Assembly: GCA_947632615.1 (NCBI GenBank)
Contig: CANRPW010000005.1
Location: forward strand, 49,508-113,507
Reading direction: 5' to 3'
Length of the DNA: 64,000 nt
Source of the DNA: an uncultured Clostridia bacterium
GTDB lineage: Bacteria > Bacillota > Clostridia > Lachnospirales > CAG-274
Below, in pieces: positions 9,338-17,903 of this stretch. The notes under the pieces were generated by a model, which was given only the letters and a program-made list of their open reading frames with translations, was not told where the DNA came from and made no database searches. Position numbers and translations under genes: made by a program. The stretch's first letter is position 1, and each line of letters opens with the position of its first letter.

Positions 9338-10389
9338 TTTAAACTGATACCCTCTTTTTCAAGCAAACCCAAAAAGTGCCTGTCTATTATCTGCGCACCG
9401 CTGTAGTTAAGGTGAGCATCATCTCTGAAGTTTTCGTTTGTCACAAGATCTTCCTCTGCATTAATTATATTATAGTCAAAATAAGGAATATTGTGCTTTT
9501 CCGCAAAGTCGTTTATACAGGCGTTTATAAGGTCGTAATTTTTAATATAGCCCATTGATACAGGGGCAATGGGAGATGTCACAAAAATAAGCTGCGCTCC
9601 GTTTTCATTACAAAGGTCTGCTATTTTTTCCAGATATTTCATCTGAACATCAGAAGGCTTATAGTCCTTTCCGTCCATTTCCTTATACTGGTTTGTAAGG
9701 TCGTATTCGTCGGGCAGCATATTATAATCGCAATATATAAAGCCCTTTGTGCCGTACTCTTCAATTCCCTCCTGCTTTGTGTCAGGGGTTCTGTAGACCT
9801 TTATGAAGTTTCTTATCTTTTCGTCATACTCGTTGCTTTTATATGCAAAATAATCCCCCTGATATCTGAGCACATCGGTGGAATATTTCACCTTTTCGGC
9901 AAAGGGAAAAACGTCTGTTATATACTCTTCTTTAAGCCCGTCATTCTTAAGCACCTGAAAGAGCTGATTTGCCTGATTAAGCTCAAAGTCCTCTCCCAAT
10001 ACTCCCCAATATACCTCCATAACTACGGTTTTGGGCTTTTGATAACCAAATATCTCCTTAAGCTCATAATAGGTAGATGCGGGAAGCTGCAGGGGCATAC
10101 CCATCTGAAAGCTGTCTACACCGGCATTTTCGTCAAAAAATGCAGGGTCGAAGGTACAATATGAGTGAGAGCTTCCCACAAATATGAGGTCGCAGGTGTT
10201 TTTTTCTTTTTTATAAAAATCACCAAATCTCTGCTCGTTAAATTTGTTTATAATGTTTTCGGTAGAGGCAGCCTTATATTTATTGCCCAAAAAAGCAGCC
10301 ACAGCAGTAATTACGCTTAAAAAAGCCAATATCTTAAGTAAATTGACAGCTACAGCTTTAAAATTGAAAATATATAAACGCTGAACCAT
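9334..10389 (-). CDS. SGNH-hydrolase-like membrane-anchored protein, partner of MBOAT
   Basis: This protein of about 351 residues has one N-terminal membrane segment and an outside domain with a LIFVGSSHSYCTFDP block and a C-terminal DDAHLNYSGAQ block. These resemble the Ser and Asp-His catalytic blocks of SGNH/DltD/AlgX-type proteins. Such proteins pair with MBOAT acyltransferases to O-acylate cell-surface polymers, and here the gene overlaps the MBOAT gene by 32 bases. The open frame extends to a GTG at 10407. I prefer the ATG at 10389, which sits seven bases after GGAGG. The polymer modified cannot be told. Confidence 0.75.
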   Translation of the reverse strand: MVQRLYIFNFKAVAVNLLKILAFLSVITAVAAFLGNKYKAASTENIINKFNEQRFGDFYKKEKNTCDLIFVGSSHSYCTFDPAFFDENAGVDSFQMGMPLQLPASTYYELKEIFGYQKPKTVVMEVYWGVLGEDFELNQANQLFQVLKNDGLKEEYITDVFPFAEKVKYSTDVLRYQGDYFAYKSNEYDEKIRNFIKVYRTPDTKQEGIEEYGTKGFIYCDYNMLPDEYDLTNQYKEMDGKDYKPSDVQMKYLEKIADLCNENGAQLIFVTSPIAPVSMGYIKNYDLINACINDFAEKHNIPYFDYNIINAEEDLVTNENFRDDAHLNYSGAQIIDRHFLGLLEKEGISLK

Positions 10390-11803
10390 TGTCATACCTC
10401 CCTGCACCTATTAAGAATATAGCAAGTAAAGCATAAAATGCAAATCTTACAATAAAGGGCTTTTTATCGAGAATTTTTACAATGCTTTCCTTATAGCTCA
10501 CAAGCTCCATAATGAAAAGAATTATTATTGCCAAAATTACAATAGCAAGGGGGAAGAGCCCCAGCCCCCAACTCAATACGGTTTCATAAACATAAGCCTT
10601 GTCGGTTATTCGGAACAGATCGCTTGTAAGATGAGAAACTATGTAAAAAGCATCTCCCACTGTATTGGCTCTGAAAAAAATCCATGCGAAAACCACAAGT
10701 CCATAGGTAACAACTATCCCTGCGACCTTAAATATAAAGCCGCCAAACTCGGGGATAAACTTTCTCTTGAACTTTCCTATAACCTGATAGATACCATGGA
10801 GCGCTCCCCAAATAATAAAGGTCATATTTGCGCCATGCCACAGTCCGCTGACTGTAAATGTTGTCATAATATTGAATATCCAGCGCCCCTCGCTGACTCT
10901 GCTGCCGCCTAAGGGTATATATAAATAGTCCTTAAACCATGTGGAAAGAGAAATATGCCATCTCCTCCAAAACTCCCTTATAGACCGTGAAAAATATGGG
11001 CGGTCGAAGTTGGTCATAAGCTCTATACCAAACATTCTGGCGCAGCCTATGGCTATGTCTGAATAACCCGAAAAGTCGCAGAATATCTGTATTGAAAAGA
11101 GTATGGCGCCGACAATAAACGAAAAACCGCCGAAATTCGTAGGATTTTCAAACACAGTATTTACAACAGTGCATACTCTGTCGGCAATTACCACTTTTTT
11201 AAAATAGCCTATAAGCATTATTTTTGCACCCAGAACAATGTTGTCCCACTTAAAGGGATGATATTTGAAAATTCTTCCCATGAGATTTTTCGCTCTTTCA
11301 ATAGGTCCTGCCACAAGCTGAGGAAAGAAGGTTATAAAAAGCGTAAATTTCAGATAGTTTTTCTGTGGCTTTATGTCCCCTCTGTACACGTCAATGGTGT
11401 ATGCCGCTGCCTGAAAGGTGTAAAACGAAATTCCCATAGGCAGTATAATATCAAACTCGTTTATGGGGTAGTGTAAGTTGGCAAAATTAAACACCCACAT
11501 CAGGCTGTTGTTTATAAATACAAGATATTTGAATATAAACAATAAGCCAAAGTTTATTATCATACTGATTATGAGCAGTCTTTTCCTTATCAGCTTATCC
11601 TTTTTGCCATATATTGCCAGTGACAGGGCATAGTTGGAAAAGGATGAAAACAGTATAAGAACCACAAGTGACGGCTCCCATGCCATATAAAAAATAAGAC
11701 TTGCCCCAAGCAGCATGACCCACCTCACCCTATGCGGCAGGATGTAATACAGCAAAAGAACTATTATAAAAAATACAATAAAATCAGCGGAATTAAAAAG
11801 CAT
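10358..11803 (-). CDS. MBOAT-family membrane O-acyltransferase (AlgI/PatA-like)
   Basis: This polytopic protein of about 481 residues shows the MBOAT signatures: ILPMGISFYTFQAAAY, the VAGPIERA block, the REFWRRWHISLSTWFKDYLY segment and the SGLWHGA block with the likely catalytic histidine. Proteins of this type pass acyl groups, usually acetyl, across the membrane to a secreted or surface polysaccharide or teichoic acid. It starts a minus-strand operon with its SGNH-like partner, tsaE, tsaB-rimI and the Lon-like gene. The ATG at 11803 is chosen because GGAG lies at normal distance. The longer frame starts at a TTG. Confidence 0.9.
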   Translation of the reverse strand: MLFNSADFIVFFIIVLLLYYILPHRVRWVMLLGASLIFYMAWEPSLVVLILFSSFSNYALSLAIYGKKDKLIRKRLLIISMIINFGLLFIFKYLVFINNSLMWVFNFANLHYPINEFDIILPMGISFYTFQAAAYTIDVYRGDIKPQKNYLKFTLFITFFPQLVAGPIERAKNLMGRIFKYHPFKWDNIVLGAKIMLIGYFKKVVIADRVCTVVNTVFENPTNFGGFSFIVGAILFSIQIFCDFSGYSDIAIGCARMFGIELMTNFDRPYFSRSIREFWRRWHISLSTWFKDYLYIPLGGSRVSEGRWIFNIMTTFTVSGLWHGANMTFIIWGALHGIYQVIGKFKRKFIPEFGGFIFKVAGIVVTYGLVVFAWIFFRANTVGDAFYIVSHLTSDLFRITDKAYVYETVLSWGLGLFPLAIVILAIIILFIMELVSYKESIVKILDKKPFIVRFAFYALLAIFLIGAGRYDNGSAFIYFQF

Positions 11804-11925
11804 AACATTCTCCAAATTTCCAAGTAGTTTTTTATATTTTAAACCACATAACCGAATATTGCAATGCTTTTTTTATTTACTTGTCACAAAAATATTCATT
11901 CGTGGTTAAAATAACCTTTAATCTA

Positions 11926-11954
11926 TTGATTTTTTCAAAAAAAATAAGTATAAT
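11926..11954 (+). promoter_or_regulatory. Sigma-A-type promoter for the pot operon
   Basis: TTGATT (11926-11931) and TATAAT (11949-11954) are separated by exactly 17 bases and point toward potA. The GC-rich hairpin element R3 lies between this promoter and the potA start at 12211, so it would be transcribed into the leader. I see no equally good promoter closer to potA. The surrounding 11804-12210 gap holds only this promoter, R3 and the potA ribosome-binding site (AAGGAGG near 12200). Confidence 0.6.
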
Positions 11955-11974
11955 ATCAATTAACACTATAATAA

Positions 11975-12151
11975 GGTCAGACCGACCCGGCCACGGAGCC
12001 GCGGGGCGCAGGGCAGGCAGTCAGCATACATACAGCGGCGTATGCCGCTGTATGTATGCTGACTGCCTGCCCTGCGCCCCGCGCCCCCGCCCCCTCCCTG
12101 TCTGAAACCACATTCGCGGTTTAAGGCAGGGAGGGGGCGGGGGCAATCGCA
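11975..12151. repeat. GC-rich double-hairpin element R3 in the pot leader
   Basis: The left edge reads GACCGACCCGG. Hairpin B pairs 12000-12039 with 12044-12083, 40 bp perfect, with loop GTAT. Hairpin A pairs 12083-12100 with 12127-12144, 18 bp perfect, and its 26-base loop holds a smaller AAACC/GGTTT hairpin. The right edge AATCGCAC resembles the reverse complement of TTGCGCAC with changes, and seven T residues follow at 12152-12158. The gap between stem and T-run is longer than in a normal intrinsic terminator. Confidence 0.82.
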
Positions 12152-12210
12152 CTTTTTTTAGAGGCTGAAATTATTATAAAAATCGGGCGTTTGCAAATAA
12201 GGAGGCTAAA

Positions 12211-13779
12211 ATGAACAAGCTAATCTGTTTGAAAAATCTTGTAAAGGACTTCGACGGCCAAATAGTTTTAAAGGGCATCAATCTTGATATATATGAAAAT
12301 GAGTTTGTGACGCTTTTAGGCCCTAGCGGCTGCGGAAAAACCACCATTTTAAGAATTATAGGCGGCTTTTTATCACAAACACAGGGAGAGATCTATTTTG
12401 CCGATAAGGAAATAAGCGAAGTCCCTCCTTATAAGCGTGAGATAAACACCGTATTTCAGAAATATGCTCTGTTTCCGCATATGAATGTCTACGACAACAT
12501 CGCCTTCGGGCTTAAAATAAAAAAAGAGCCGAAGGATATTATAGAGCAAAAGGTAATGAGAATGCTTAAACTGGTAGGTCTTGAAGGCTTCAGAAAACGC
12601 AGCATAAACGAAATGTCAGGCGGTCAGCAGCAGCGTGTGGCTTTAGCCCGTGCTCTTGTAAACGAGCCGAAGGTATTGCTTCTCGACGAGCCTTTAGGCG
12701 CGCTGGATTTTAAGCTCCGCAAGGAAATGCAGTACGAGCTTAAAAAGATACAGCAGGAGGTAGGCATAACCTTTATATATGTAACTCACGACCAAGAGGA
12801 AGCCCTCACAATGTCCGATAAAATAGCCGTTATACGAGAAGGGGAAATTCAACAGATCGGCACTCCCGAAGAGATATACAACGAGCCAAAAAATCGCTTT
12901 GTAGCCAACTTTATAGGCGGAAGCAATATTATAGACGGCGTAATGCCAAAAGACAAGGTCGTTTCTTTCGGGGACAAAACCTTTGAATGTGTAGACTCGG
13001 GCTTTTCTGAAAATGAAAAGGTAGATGTTGTTATACGTCCCGAAGACATAAAAATAGTGCCCAAAAATCAGGGCAAATTCAACGGTGTAGTAAAGTCAGC
13101 CCTTTTCAAAGGCATATTCTACGAAACAGAAGTAGAAATAAGACGAGGAACAGAAATAAAAGTAAAAATGCAGGTTTCTGACGAAAAGCCCGTATTCAAT
13201 GCCAAGGCTAACGAAAAAATGAGCGCTAACAATTTCTATCTGGATATCGAGGACGTTCCCGAGCTTACCAAAGCCGACATAATAGCAAGGGCCGATGCTC
13301 AGGCGTGGAATCCCGACACCGATGAATGGATATCAATAAGCAAGGTGGAATACTCCATAGAAGCCAAAAACGGCGTCTACCCCGTTACATTTTTTACAAA
13401 TGCAGGCACAAATATAACCGTCAATATGATAGTTGACGAGGTAAACAAGGTAGTCAGCGAAAAATACGGAGAAGAAATTTATGCCGTAAACTTCTACAAA
13501 AACATAGACGAAATAAAGGAAAGCGTGGCATTAGAAACAGACCTCAAAACATGGGCAAACGCCTCTGCATGGGTTTTGGATGGCAATACGTCCGTAGAAA
13601 TAACAGAGGTAGCCTACGACTTCGACCCCGAAAATATAGAAACGGGGGTATATGATGTCACCTTCAGAACAGACGGATATACCTTTGTTGTAACTACCAC
13701 TGCAGAACATATGCCCGGAGATGAGGTGGCAGTAGACTTCGGGCCTAACGACCTGCATATCATGCGAAAGGGGGTATAA
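12211..13779 (+). CDS. potA: Spermidine/putrescine ABC transporter ATPase PotA with insertion
   Basis: This is the 522-residue ATPase of the polyamine importer. The nucleotide-binding domain has Walker A GPSGCGKT, signature [17 protein letters not shown], Walker [13 protein letters not shown] and H-loop VTHDQEEA. The TOBE-like C-terminal region is interrupted. After [10 protein letters not shown] (about residue 350) there are roughly 150 extra residues, then the usual PotA ending [11 protein letters not shown]. The extra part holds two related units, each with a SKVEY- or TEVAY-like strand and GVYPVTF or GVYDVTF. Typical PotA is about 350-380 residues. It is the first gene of potABCD, two bases before potB. 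Confidence 0.92.
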   Translation: MNKLICLKNLVKDFDGQIVLKGINLDIYENEFVTLLGPSGCGKTTILRIIGGFLSQTQGEIYFADKEISEVPPYKREINTVFQKYALFPHMNVYDNIAFGLKIKKEPKDIIEQKVMRMLKLVGLEGFRKRSINEMSGGQQQRVALARALVNEPKVLLLDEPLGALDFKLRKEMQYELKKIQQEVGITFIYVTHDQEEALTMSDKIAVIREGEIQQIGTPEEIYNEPKNRFVANFIGGSNIIDGVMPKDKVVSFGDKTFECVDSGFSENEKVDVVIRPEDIKIVPKNQGKFNGVVKSALFKGIFYETEVEIRRGTEIKVKMQVSDEKPVFNAKANEKMSANNFYLDIEDVPELTKADIIARADAQAWNPDTDEWISISKVEYSIEAKNGVYPVTFFTNAGTNITVNMIVDEVNKVVSEKYGEEIYAVNFYKNIDEIKESVALETDLKTWANASAWVLDGNTSVEITEVAYDFDPENIETGVYDVTFRTDGYTFVVTTTAEHMPGDEVAVDFGPNDLHIMRKGV

Positions 13780-13781
13780 CA

Positions 13782-14621
13782 TTGAAAAGCTTTAAATCAA
13801 TGGTCTACCCTTACATCATATGGTCGACAATTCTTATAATAATACCTATGCTGATGATAGCAGGCTATGCCTTCACGGTAAAGGGCAACAGCGTTCTTAC
13901 ATTCAGATTTACACTTGACAATTTCAAAAGCTTCTTTGTAGACAGTGTATTTATAAATGTTCTCAAACGCTCACTGTATATAGCTGTTATAACAACTATA
14001 CTTTGCATACTTTTGGGCTATCCCGCGGCATATATAATAGCAAATCTTGCAAGAGAAAAAAACAAGGTAATGATGGTTCTTTTCATAACCTTCCCTACAT
14101 GGATAAATATGCTTGTAAGAACATACGCATGGCTGGGAATACTTCAGGACAACGGTCTTATAAACACCATACTCCAGACAGTAGGGCTTCCGGCTCTGAA
14201 GCTTATCCACACAGATTTTGCAGTTATATTGGGCATGGTATATAACTTCATACCCTTTATGATATTGCAAATATACACATCACTTACGAAAATGGATAAA
14301 AGCTATCTTGAAGCGGCACAGGACTTAGGAGCAAGCAAGCTGCAGAGCTTTTTAAGAATAACTCTGCCTCTCTCCCTTCCGGGAATAATAAGCGGCATAA
14401 CCCTTGTGTTCCTTCCTGCTGTTTCCAGCTTCTTCATACCGAAGCTTCTTGGCGGCGGACAGTATGTGCTTATAGGAAATGTTATTGAAAATGAATTTCT
14501 CATTGCCGGCAACTGGAATTTTGGTTCAGCCATATCCCTTATAATGGCAATAACCATAATTTTCTTTATGTGGCTCACCAAAAAAGCGGACAGAGACCCA
14601 TCAGGGGAAGGAGGCGTTTGA
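13782..14621 (+). CDS. potB: Spermidine/putrescine ABC transporter permease PotB
   Basis: This 279-residue permease has about six membrane helices and the cytoplasmic EAA loop (YLEAAQDLGASKLQSFLRIT) that contacts the ATPase. It forms the channel with PotC for ATP-driven polyamine uptake. The start is a TTG at 13782, with GGGGG about seven bases upstream. An ATG six codons later is the alternative. It lies one base before potC in the operon. Confidence 0.92.
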   Translation: MKSFKSMVYPYIIWSTILIIIPMLMIAGYAFTVKGNSVLTFRFTLDNFKSFFVDSVFINVLKRSLYIAVITTILCILLGYPAAYIIANLAREKNKVMMVLFITFPTWINMLVRTYAWLGILQDNGLINTILQTVGLPALKLIHTDFAVILGMVYNFIPFMILQIYTSLTKMDKSYLEAAQDLGASKLQSFLRITLPLSLPGIISGITLVFLPAVSSFFIPKLLGGGQYVLIGNVIENEFLIAGNWNFGSAISLIMAITIIFFMWLTKKADRDPSGEGGV

Positions 14622-14622
14622 T

Positions 14623-15414
14623 ATGAAAAACAAAACACCTCTTTTAAACAGAATATATATAGCCATCATGCTTTTGTTCCTCTACTTCCCCATAATATAT
14701 ACAGTAGTATTTTCGTTTAATTCAACGAGATCCTTAAGTATGTTTGGCGGCTTTTCGCTTAAATGGTATCAGAAAATGCTGAAAGACTCATCAATGGTGA
14801 ATGCCATATTCTATACCATATTGGTTGCGGTTATAGCAACGGCTGTTTCCACAATTGCAGGCACAATAACTGCCATAGGGCTTTCGGGCAGCAGAAAAGT
14901 TTTAAGAGGGGTCATAAACCAGGTAAACAACCTGCCTATTTTAAATCCCGATATAGTAACGGGTATAGGTCTTCTTATGTTTTTCAGTACCCTTGCCATA
15001 AAAAAAGGACTTGCCACACTGCTGCTTGCGCATATAATGTTCTGTATTCCCTATGTGATACTCAGCATTATGCCCAAGATCAGAACATTGCCTCCTAACT
15101 TAGCGGATGCCGCCATGGATCTTGGCGCGACCCCCGTGCAGGCACTTCTGAAGGTAATAGTCCCGCAGATCATGCCCGGCATAATTTCCGGAGCACTGAT
15201 ATCATTCACAATGTCATTTGATGACTTTGTAATTTCCTATTTCGTAACAGGAAACGGAGTAAACAACATTTCAATAGTTGTTTACTCAATGAGCAAACGA
15301 GTTAATCCATCGATCAATGCTCTGTCGACCGTCATAATAGTTATAATTACTGTCGGTCTGCTTATGGCAAACATTTTGCCTATAATAAAAGAAAAAAGGA
15401 GAAAGACAAAATGA
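14623..15414 (+). CDS. potC: Spermidine/putrescine ABC transporter permease PotC
   Basis: This 263-residue permease has about six membrane segments. Its coupling loop is LADAAMDLGATPVQALLKVI, and SFDDFVISYF, characteristic of PotC, is near residue 200. It pairs with PotB in the inner membrane. The gene begins one base after the potB stop, and its last codons overlap the ATG of potD, so the three genes are probably translationally coupled. Confidence 0.93.
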   Translation: MKNKTPLLNRIYIAIMLLFLYFPIIYTVVFSFNSTRSLSMFGGFSLKWYQKMLKDSSMVNAIFYTILVAVIATAVSTIAGTITAIGLSGSRKVLRGVINQVNNLPILNPDIVTGIGLLMFFSTLAIKKGLATLLLAHIMFCIPYVILSIMPKIRTLPPNLADAAMDLGATPVQALLKVIVPQIMPGIISGALISFTMSFDDFVISYFVTGNGVNNISIVVYSMSKRVNPSINALSTVIIVIITVGLLMANILPIIKEKRRKTK

Positions 15415-16487
15415 AAAAATTAATTGCTGTAATATTAGGCGCAGCTATGATATCCTCAATGGTTGCAGGCTGCGGCGGCACAAGCGAAAGCGGTGACTCC
15501 AAGTCAAATGTAGTTAAGGTGTTCAACTGGGGCGAAGTCATAGGCGAGGACGTCATCAGTAATTTTGAAGACCAATACGATGCAAAGGTAATATATGAAG
15601 TTTACGATTCCAACGAAATGATGTACACAAAGCTTCAGGCAGGAGATAAGTACGATGTTTTAGTACCTTCAGATTATATGATAGAAAGGCTTAAAAACGA
15701 AAATGCTCTTATGCCCTTAGACAAAAGCTTAATTCCAAATATGGAAAACCTTGCCGACGAGGTAAAGGGACTTCCCTACGACCCTGACCTCACATATTCA
15801 GTACCATACTTCTATGGCTCGGTAGGCATTGTATACAACAAAAATAATGTTCCTAAAGAGCTCGTTGAAGAGCAAGGCTGGGATATTCTTAAAAACACCG
15901 ACTATAAAGGCAAAATATTTATGTATGACTCAGAAAGAGATTCGTTTATGGTAGCCTTGAAGGCTCTCGGTTATTCAATGAACACCGAAAACGAAGATGA
16001 AATACAGGCGGCTTATCAGTGGCTTCTCGAGCTTAACAACACTATGGATCCCATTTATGTAATGGACGAGGTCATAGACTCAATGATAGGCGGCGTAAAG
16101 GATATGGCTGTAGTTTACAGCGGCGATGCTGCATACATTCTCTCTCAGAATGAAGACATGGCATTCTGCGAGCCTAAGCAGGGCACAAACATATTCTGCG
16201 ACTCAATGGTTATTCCTGCAAATGCTGAAAATCCTGAGCTTGCACATGAATTTATAAATTATATCTTGTCTTATGATGCTTCATATGACAACACATATAC
16301 TGTTGGCTATACATCATCAAACAAACAGGTAAGAGATGATATATCTGCAGAAGGCGAAGAATATTATGGAAATGAAGCCTATATTCCACGCTCCGGCTAT
16401 GAAAATGACGAGGTATTCCACGATAATCCTGTTATTCGTGAAAATCTTTCAAACCTTTGGATAAAGGTAAAATCATCTGAAGAATAA
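15411..16487 (+). CDS. potD: Spermidine/putrescine-binding lipoprotein PotD
   Basis: This 358-residue protein has a lipoprotein signal peptide ending VAGCGG, so the mature protein starts at Cys21 and is membrane-anchored outside the cell. The body is a solute-binding protein of the PotD/PotF type: VFNWGEVIGEDV near the start, YDVLVPSDYMIERL, and a C-terminal helical lobe. It captures polyamines and delivers them to PotBC. It overlaps potC by four bases and is followed closely by an intrinsic terminator. Confidence 0.95.
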   Translation: MKKLIAVILGAAMISSMVAGCGGTSESGDSKSNVVKVFNWGEVIGEDVISNFEDQYDAKVIYEVYDSNEMMYTKLQAGDKYDVLVPSDYMIERLKNENALMPLDKSLIPNMENLADEVKGLPYDPDLTYSVPYFYGSVGIVYNKNNVPKELVEEQGWDILKNTDYKGKIFMYDSERDSFMVALKALGYSMNTENEDEIQAAYQWLLELNNTMDPIYVMDEVIDSMIGGVKDMAVVYSGDAAYILSQNEDMAFCEPKQGTNIFCDSMVIPANAENPELAHEFINYILSYDASYDNTYTVGYTSSNKQVRDDISAEGEEYYGNEAYIPRSGYENDEVFHDNPVIRENLSNLWIKVKSSEE

Positions 16488-16492
16488 TAATA

Positions 16493-16523
16493 AGACTGCC
16501 GACTTCCCGGCAGTCTTTTTTTA
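16493..16523 (+). terminator. Intrinsic terminator of potABCD
   Basis: A 9-bp stem (16493-16501 with 16508-16516) closes a six-base loop and is followed by a run of T to 16522. It sits six bases after the potD stop and just before element R4a, so the R4 units lie outside the pot transcript. Confidence 0.85.
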
Positions 16524-16525
16524 TG

Positions 16526-16646
16526 TTGCGCACGCAGACAAGCCCATTCAAATCGCCAAGGGCGATTTGAATGGGCTTGTCTGCGGCCCATCGGGGCGAG
16601 GGGGAAGGGCGGCTACGCCGCCCTTCCCCCTCGCCCCGACGGGCCG
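16526..16646. repeat. GC-rich double-hairpin element R4a
   Basis: It begins TTGCGCAC at 16526. Hairpin A pairs 16534-16557 with 16561-16584 (24 bp, loop AAG). Hairpin B pairs 16585-16613 with 16617-16645 (29 bp, one mismatch, loop TAC). It shares the TTGCGCACGC start, the loop-proximal AAATCGCC of hairpin A and the AAGGGCGG near the loop of hairpin B with its tandem neighbour R4b, but the outer arms differ. No ACCGACCA-type end is seen on its right side. Confidence 0.85.
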
Positions 16647-16662
16647 CCACTTATTTTAATTG

Positions 16663-16842
16663 TTGCGCACGCGCGCCGCCCCACCAAGCCAAATCGCCTT
16701 CGGCGATTTGGCTTGGTGGGGCGGCGCGCGGCCCGTCGGGGGGAAGTGGAGTAAGGGAAAATCAAAGGGCGGACTCCGCCGCCCTTTGATTTTCCCTTAC
16801 TCCACTTCCCCCGACGGCAAACCGGGGTTTGGTCGGCTTGAC
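16663..16842. repeat. GC-rich double-hairpin element R4b
   Basis: It begins TTGCGCAC at 16663. Hairpin A pairs 16671-16698 with 16702-16729 (28 bp perfect, loop TTC). Hairpin B pairs 16733-16772 with 16779-16817 (about 39 bp with one bulged G). The right edge is AAACCGGGGTTTGGTCGG, whose reverse complement starts CCGACCAAACC and matches the terminal motif of R1, R2 and R5. With R4a it fills most of the 16488-16950 gap. The remaining 100 bases before the next gene are AT-rich and hold its ribosome-binding site. Confidence 0.85.
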
Positions 16843-16950
16843 CTTTATTTACAATATAATGCCTGTACCATCAAAAAAATTCATTTATCGGAATTATTAA
16901 GTCTTACTCCTCATATATTTAAAGTGTAAATTATATTAGGAGGTTTTCAT

Positions 16951-17139
16951 ATGAATTTTGGAAACAACAGTTGGCTTTGGATAATAATTATCATCTTTTT
17001 CTTCGGCAGCGGCAACAACAGCTTTTTAGGCGGAAATTGCGGCTGCGGCAATGACAACTCTCTGCTCATTCTCCTGCTTTTCGTCCTTATTTGCTGTGGC
17101 TGCGGCAATGGCAATTTAGGCATCTGCGAAGCAAAATAA
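16951..17139 (+). CDS. Small Gly/Cys/Asn-rich hydrophobic protein
   Basis: This 62-residue protein has two strongly hydrophobic stretches (WLWIIIIIFFFG and LLILLLFVLICC), separated and followed by Gly-Asn-Cys-rich turns (GGNCGCGND, CGCGNGN). A clear AGGAGG lies about eight bases before the ATG, and a terminator follows, so it is likely a real single-gene unit. Similar short proteins occur in spore-forming Clostridia without a known job. A role in spore coat or membrane is possible, but nothing here proves it. Confidence 0.7.
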   Translation: MNFGNNSWLWIIIIIFFFGSGNNSFLGGNCGCGNDNSLLILLLFVLICCGCGNGNLGICEAK

Positions 17140-17151
17140 TTTACTAAAAAA

Positions 17152-17173
17152 GCCCGGAATAACCATTCCGGGC
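17152..17173. terminator. Bidirectional terminator between convergent genes
   Basis: A 9-bp stem (17152-17160 with 17165-17173) has an AACC loop. On the plus strand AAATTTTT follows it. On the minus strand the preceding AAAAAA reads as a T-run. It can serve both the small Gly/Cys gene and the P-loop gene. Confidence 0.7.
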
Positions 17174-17197
17174 AAATTTTTATGTATCAGAATAAAA

Positions 17198-17611
17198 TCA
17201 CATGAAATATGGTCTAAGCTCCTCAGGAAAGCTTCCTGCATCGTTAGAAAGACCTATTATAAAATCACAGCTATCATGCTTGCTTATTTCATCAAGTCTA
17301 TTTGCAAGCTTAACAAGATCCTCATCGCTGAGTGAATCTATAATCTTATAAAGTCCGTCTACAAAAATGGTCTCAATGTCGCTGTTCTGTGAAAGAATAC
17401 CGGATAAAAAGCCGACAAATTCACGATAGTTATAAAGATCGCAATGTGATGTTTCAACATAACGTATGCCTCTGTGGATGTCATACATATGCTTTTTATT
17501 ATGATCGATATAAACTATATTGCCGCGAGCTTCTTTCTGAGCGTCATTGGCCATTTGTATCAGTCTTTTGGTTTTTCCCTCTCCTTTTGCGGAAACAAGC
17601 ATTTTTACCAT
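17198..17611 (-). CDS. Small P-loop NTPase-like protein of unknown function
   Basis: This 137-residue cytoplasmic protein begins with a Walker A-like SAKGEGKTKRLI at residues 7-18 and has a Walker B-like stretch IETIFVDGLYKI near residue 80. The rest shows no motif I recognise. It looks like a minimal nucleotide-binding protein. Databases often attach misleading motility names to such short P-loop proteins, and nothing nearby supports that. It is monocistronic, with a terminator after it and element R5 upstream. Its ATG follows GAGGTAAAT. Confidence 0.6.
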   Translation of the reverse strand: MVKMLVSAKGEGKTKRLIQMANDAQKEARGNIVYIDHNKKHMYDIHRGIRYVETSHCDLYNYREFVGFLSGILSQNSDIETIFVDGLYKIIDSLSDEDLVKLANRLDEISKHDSCDFIIGLSNDAGSFPEELRPYFM

Positions 17612-17735
17612 TATATTTACCTCCTCGGATTGCAGAGCAATTTTTATTTTTTAAGAGCATAATACTCTATAATATATATATTCTATATGCGTATCTGTTT
17701 TCCTTTTTTAATTTGTGTGTTTATATAAAGTAAAA

Positions 17736-17884
17736 ACCGACCAGCCTGCGGTTTCGGGCGGGGCAAAGCTAAGACACAACGTGTGGACGGACGGGTCCGT
17801 CCACACGTTGTGTCTTAGCTTTGCCCCGCCCGCGCGCGCCGCCCGGCAAAACCGCCTTACGGCGGTTTTGCCGGGCGGCGTGCA
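17736..17884. repeat. GC-rich hairpin element R5
   Basis: The left edge is an 18-base motif, ACCGACCAGCCTGCGGTT (17736-17753), which itself can fold as AACCG/CGGTT. Hairpin B pairs 17755-17792 with 17795-17832 (38 bp perfect). Hairpin A pairs 17837-17856 with 17861-17880 (20 bp perfect, loop TTAC), and its right edge GTGCA resembles the other end motif. It occupies the gap between the P-loop gene and the ABC transporter ATPase gene. The left motif recurs alone at 42877 with one base changed. Confidence 0.85.
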
Positions 17885-17903
17885 TTTTAACATTGTTAAT
17901 ATA

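Noticed and set aside
16526..17884. Integron attC sites
   Set aside because: The elements have fixed ends and variable folded bodies like attC, but the attC core (GTTRRRY and its complement) is absent, they hold two or three hairpins each, and there is no integron integrase or cassette array.
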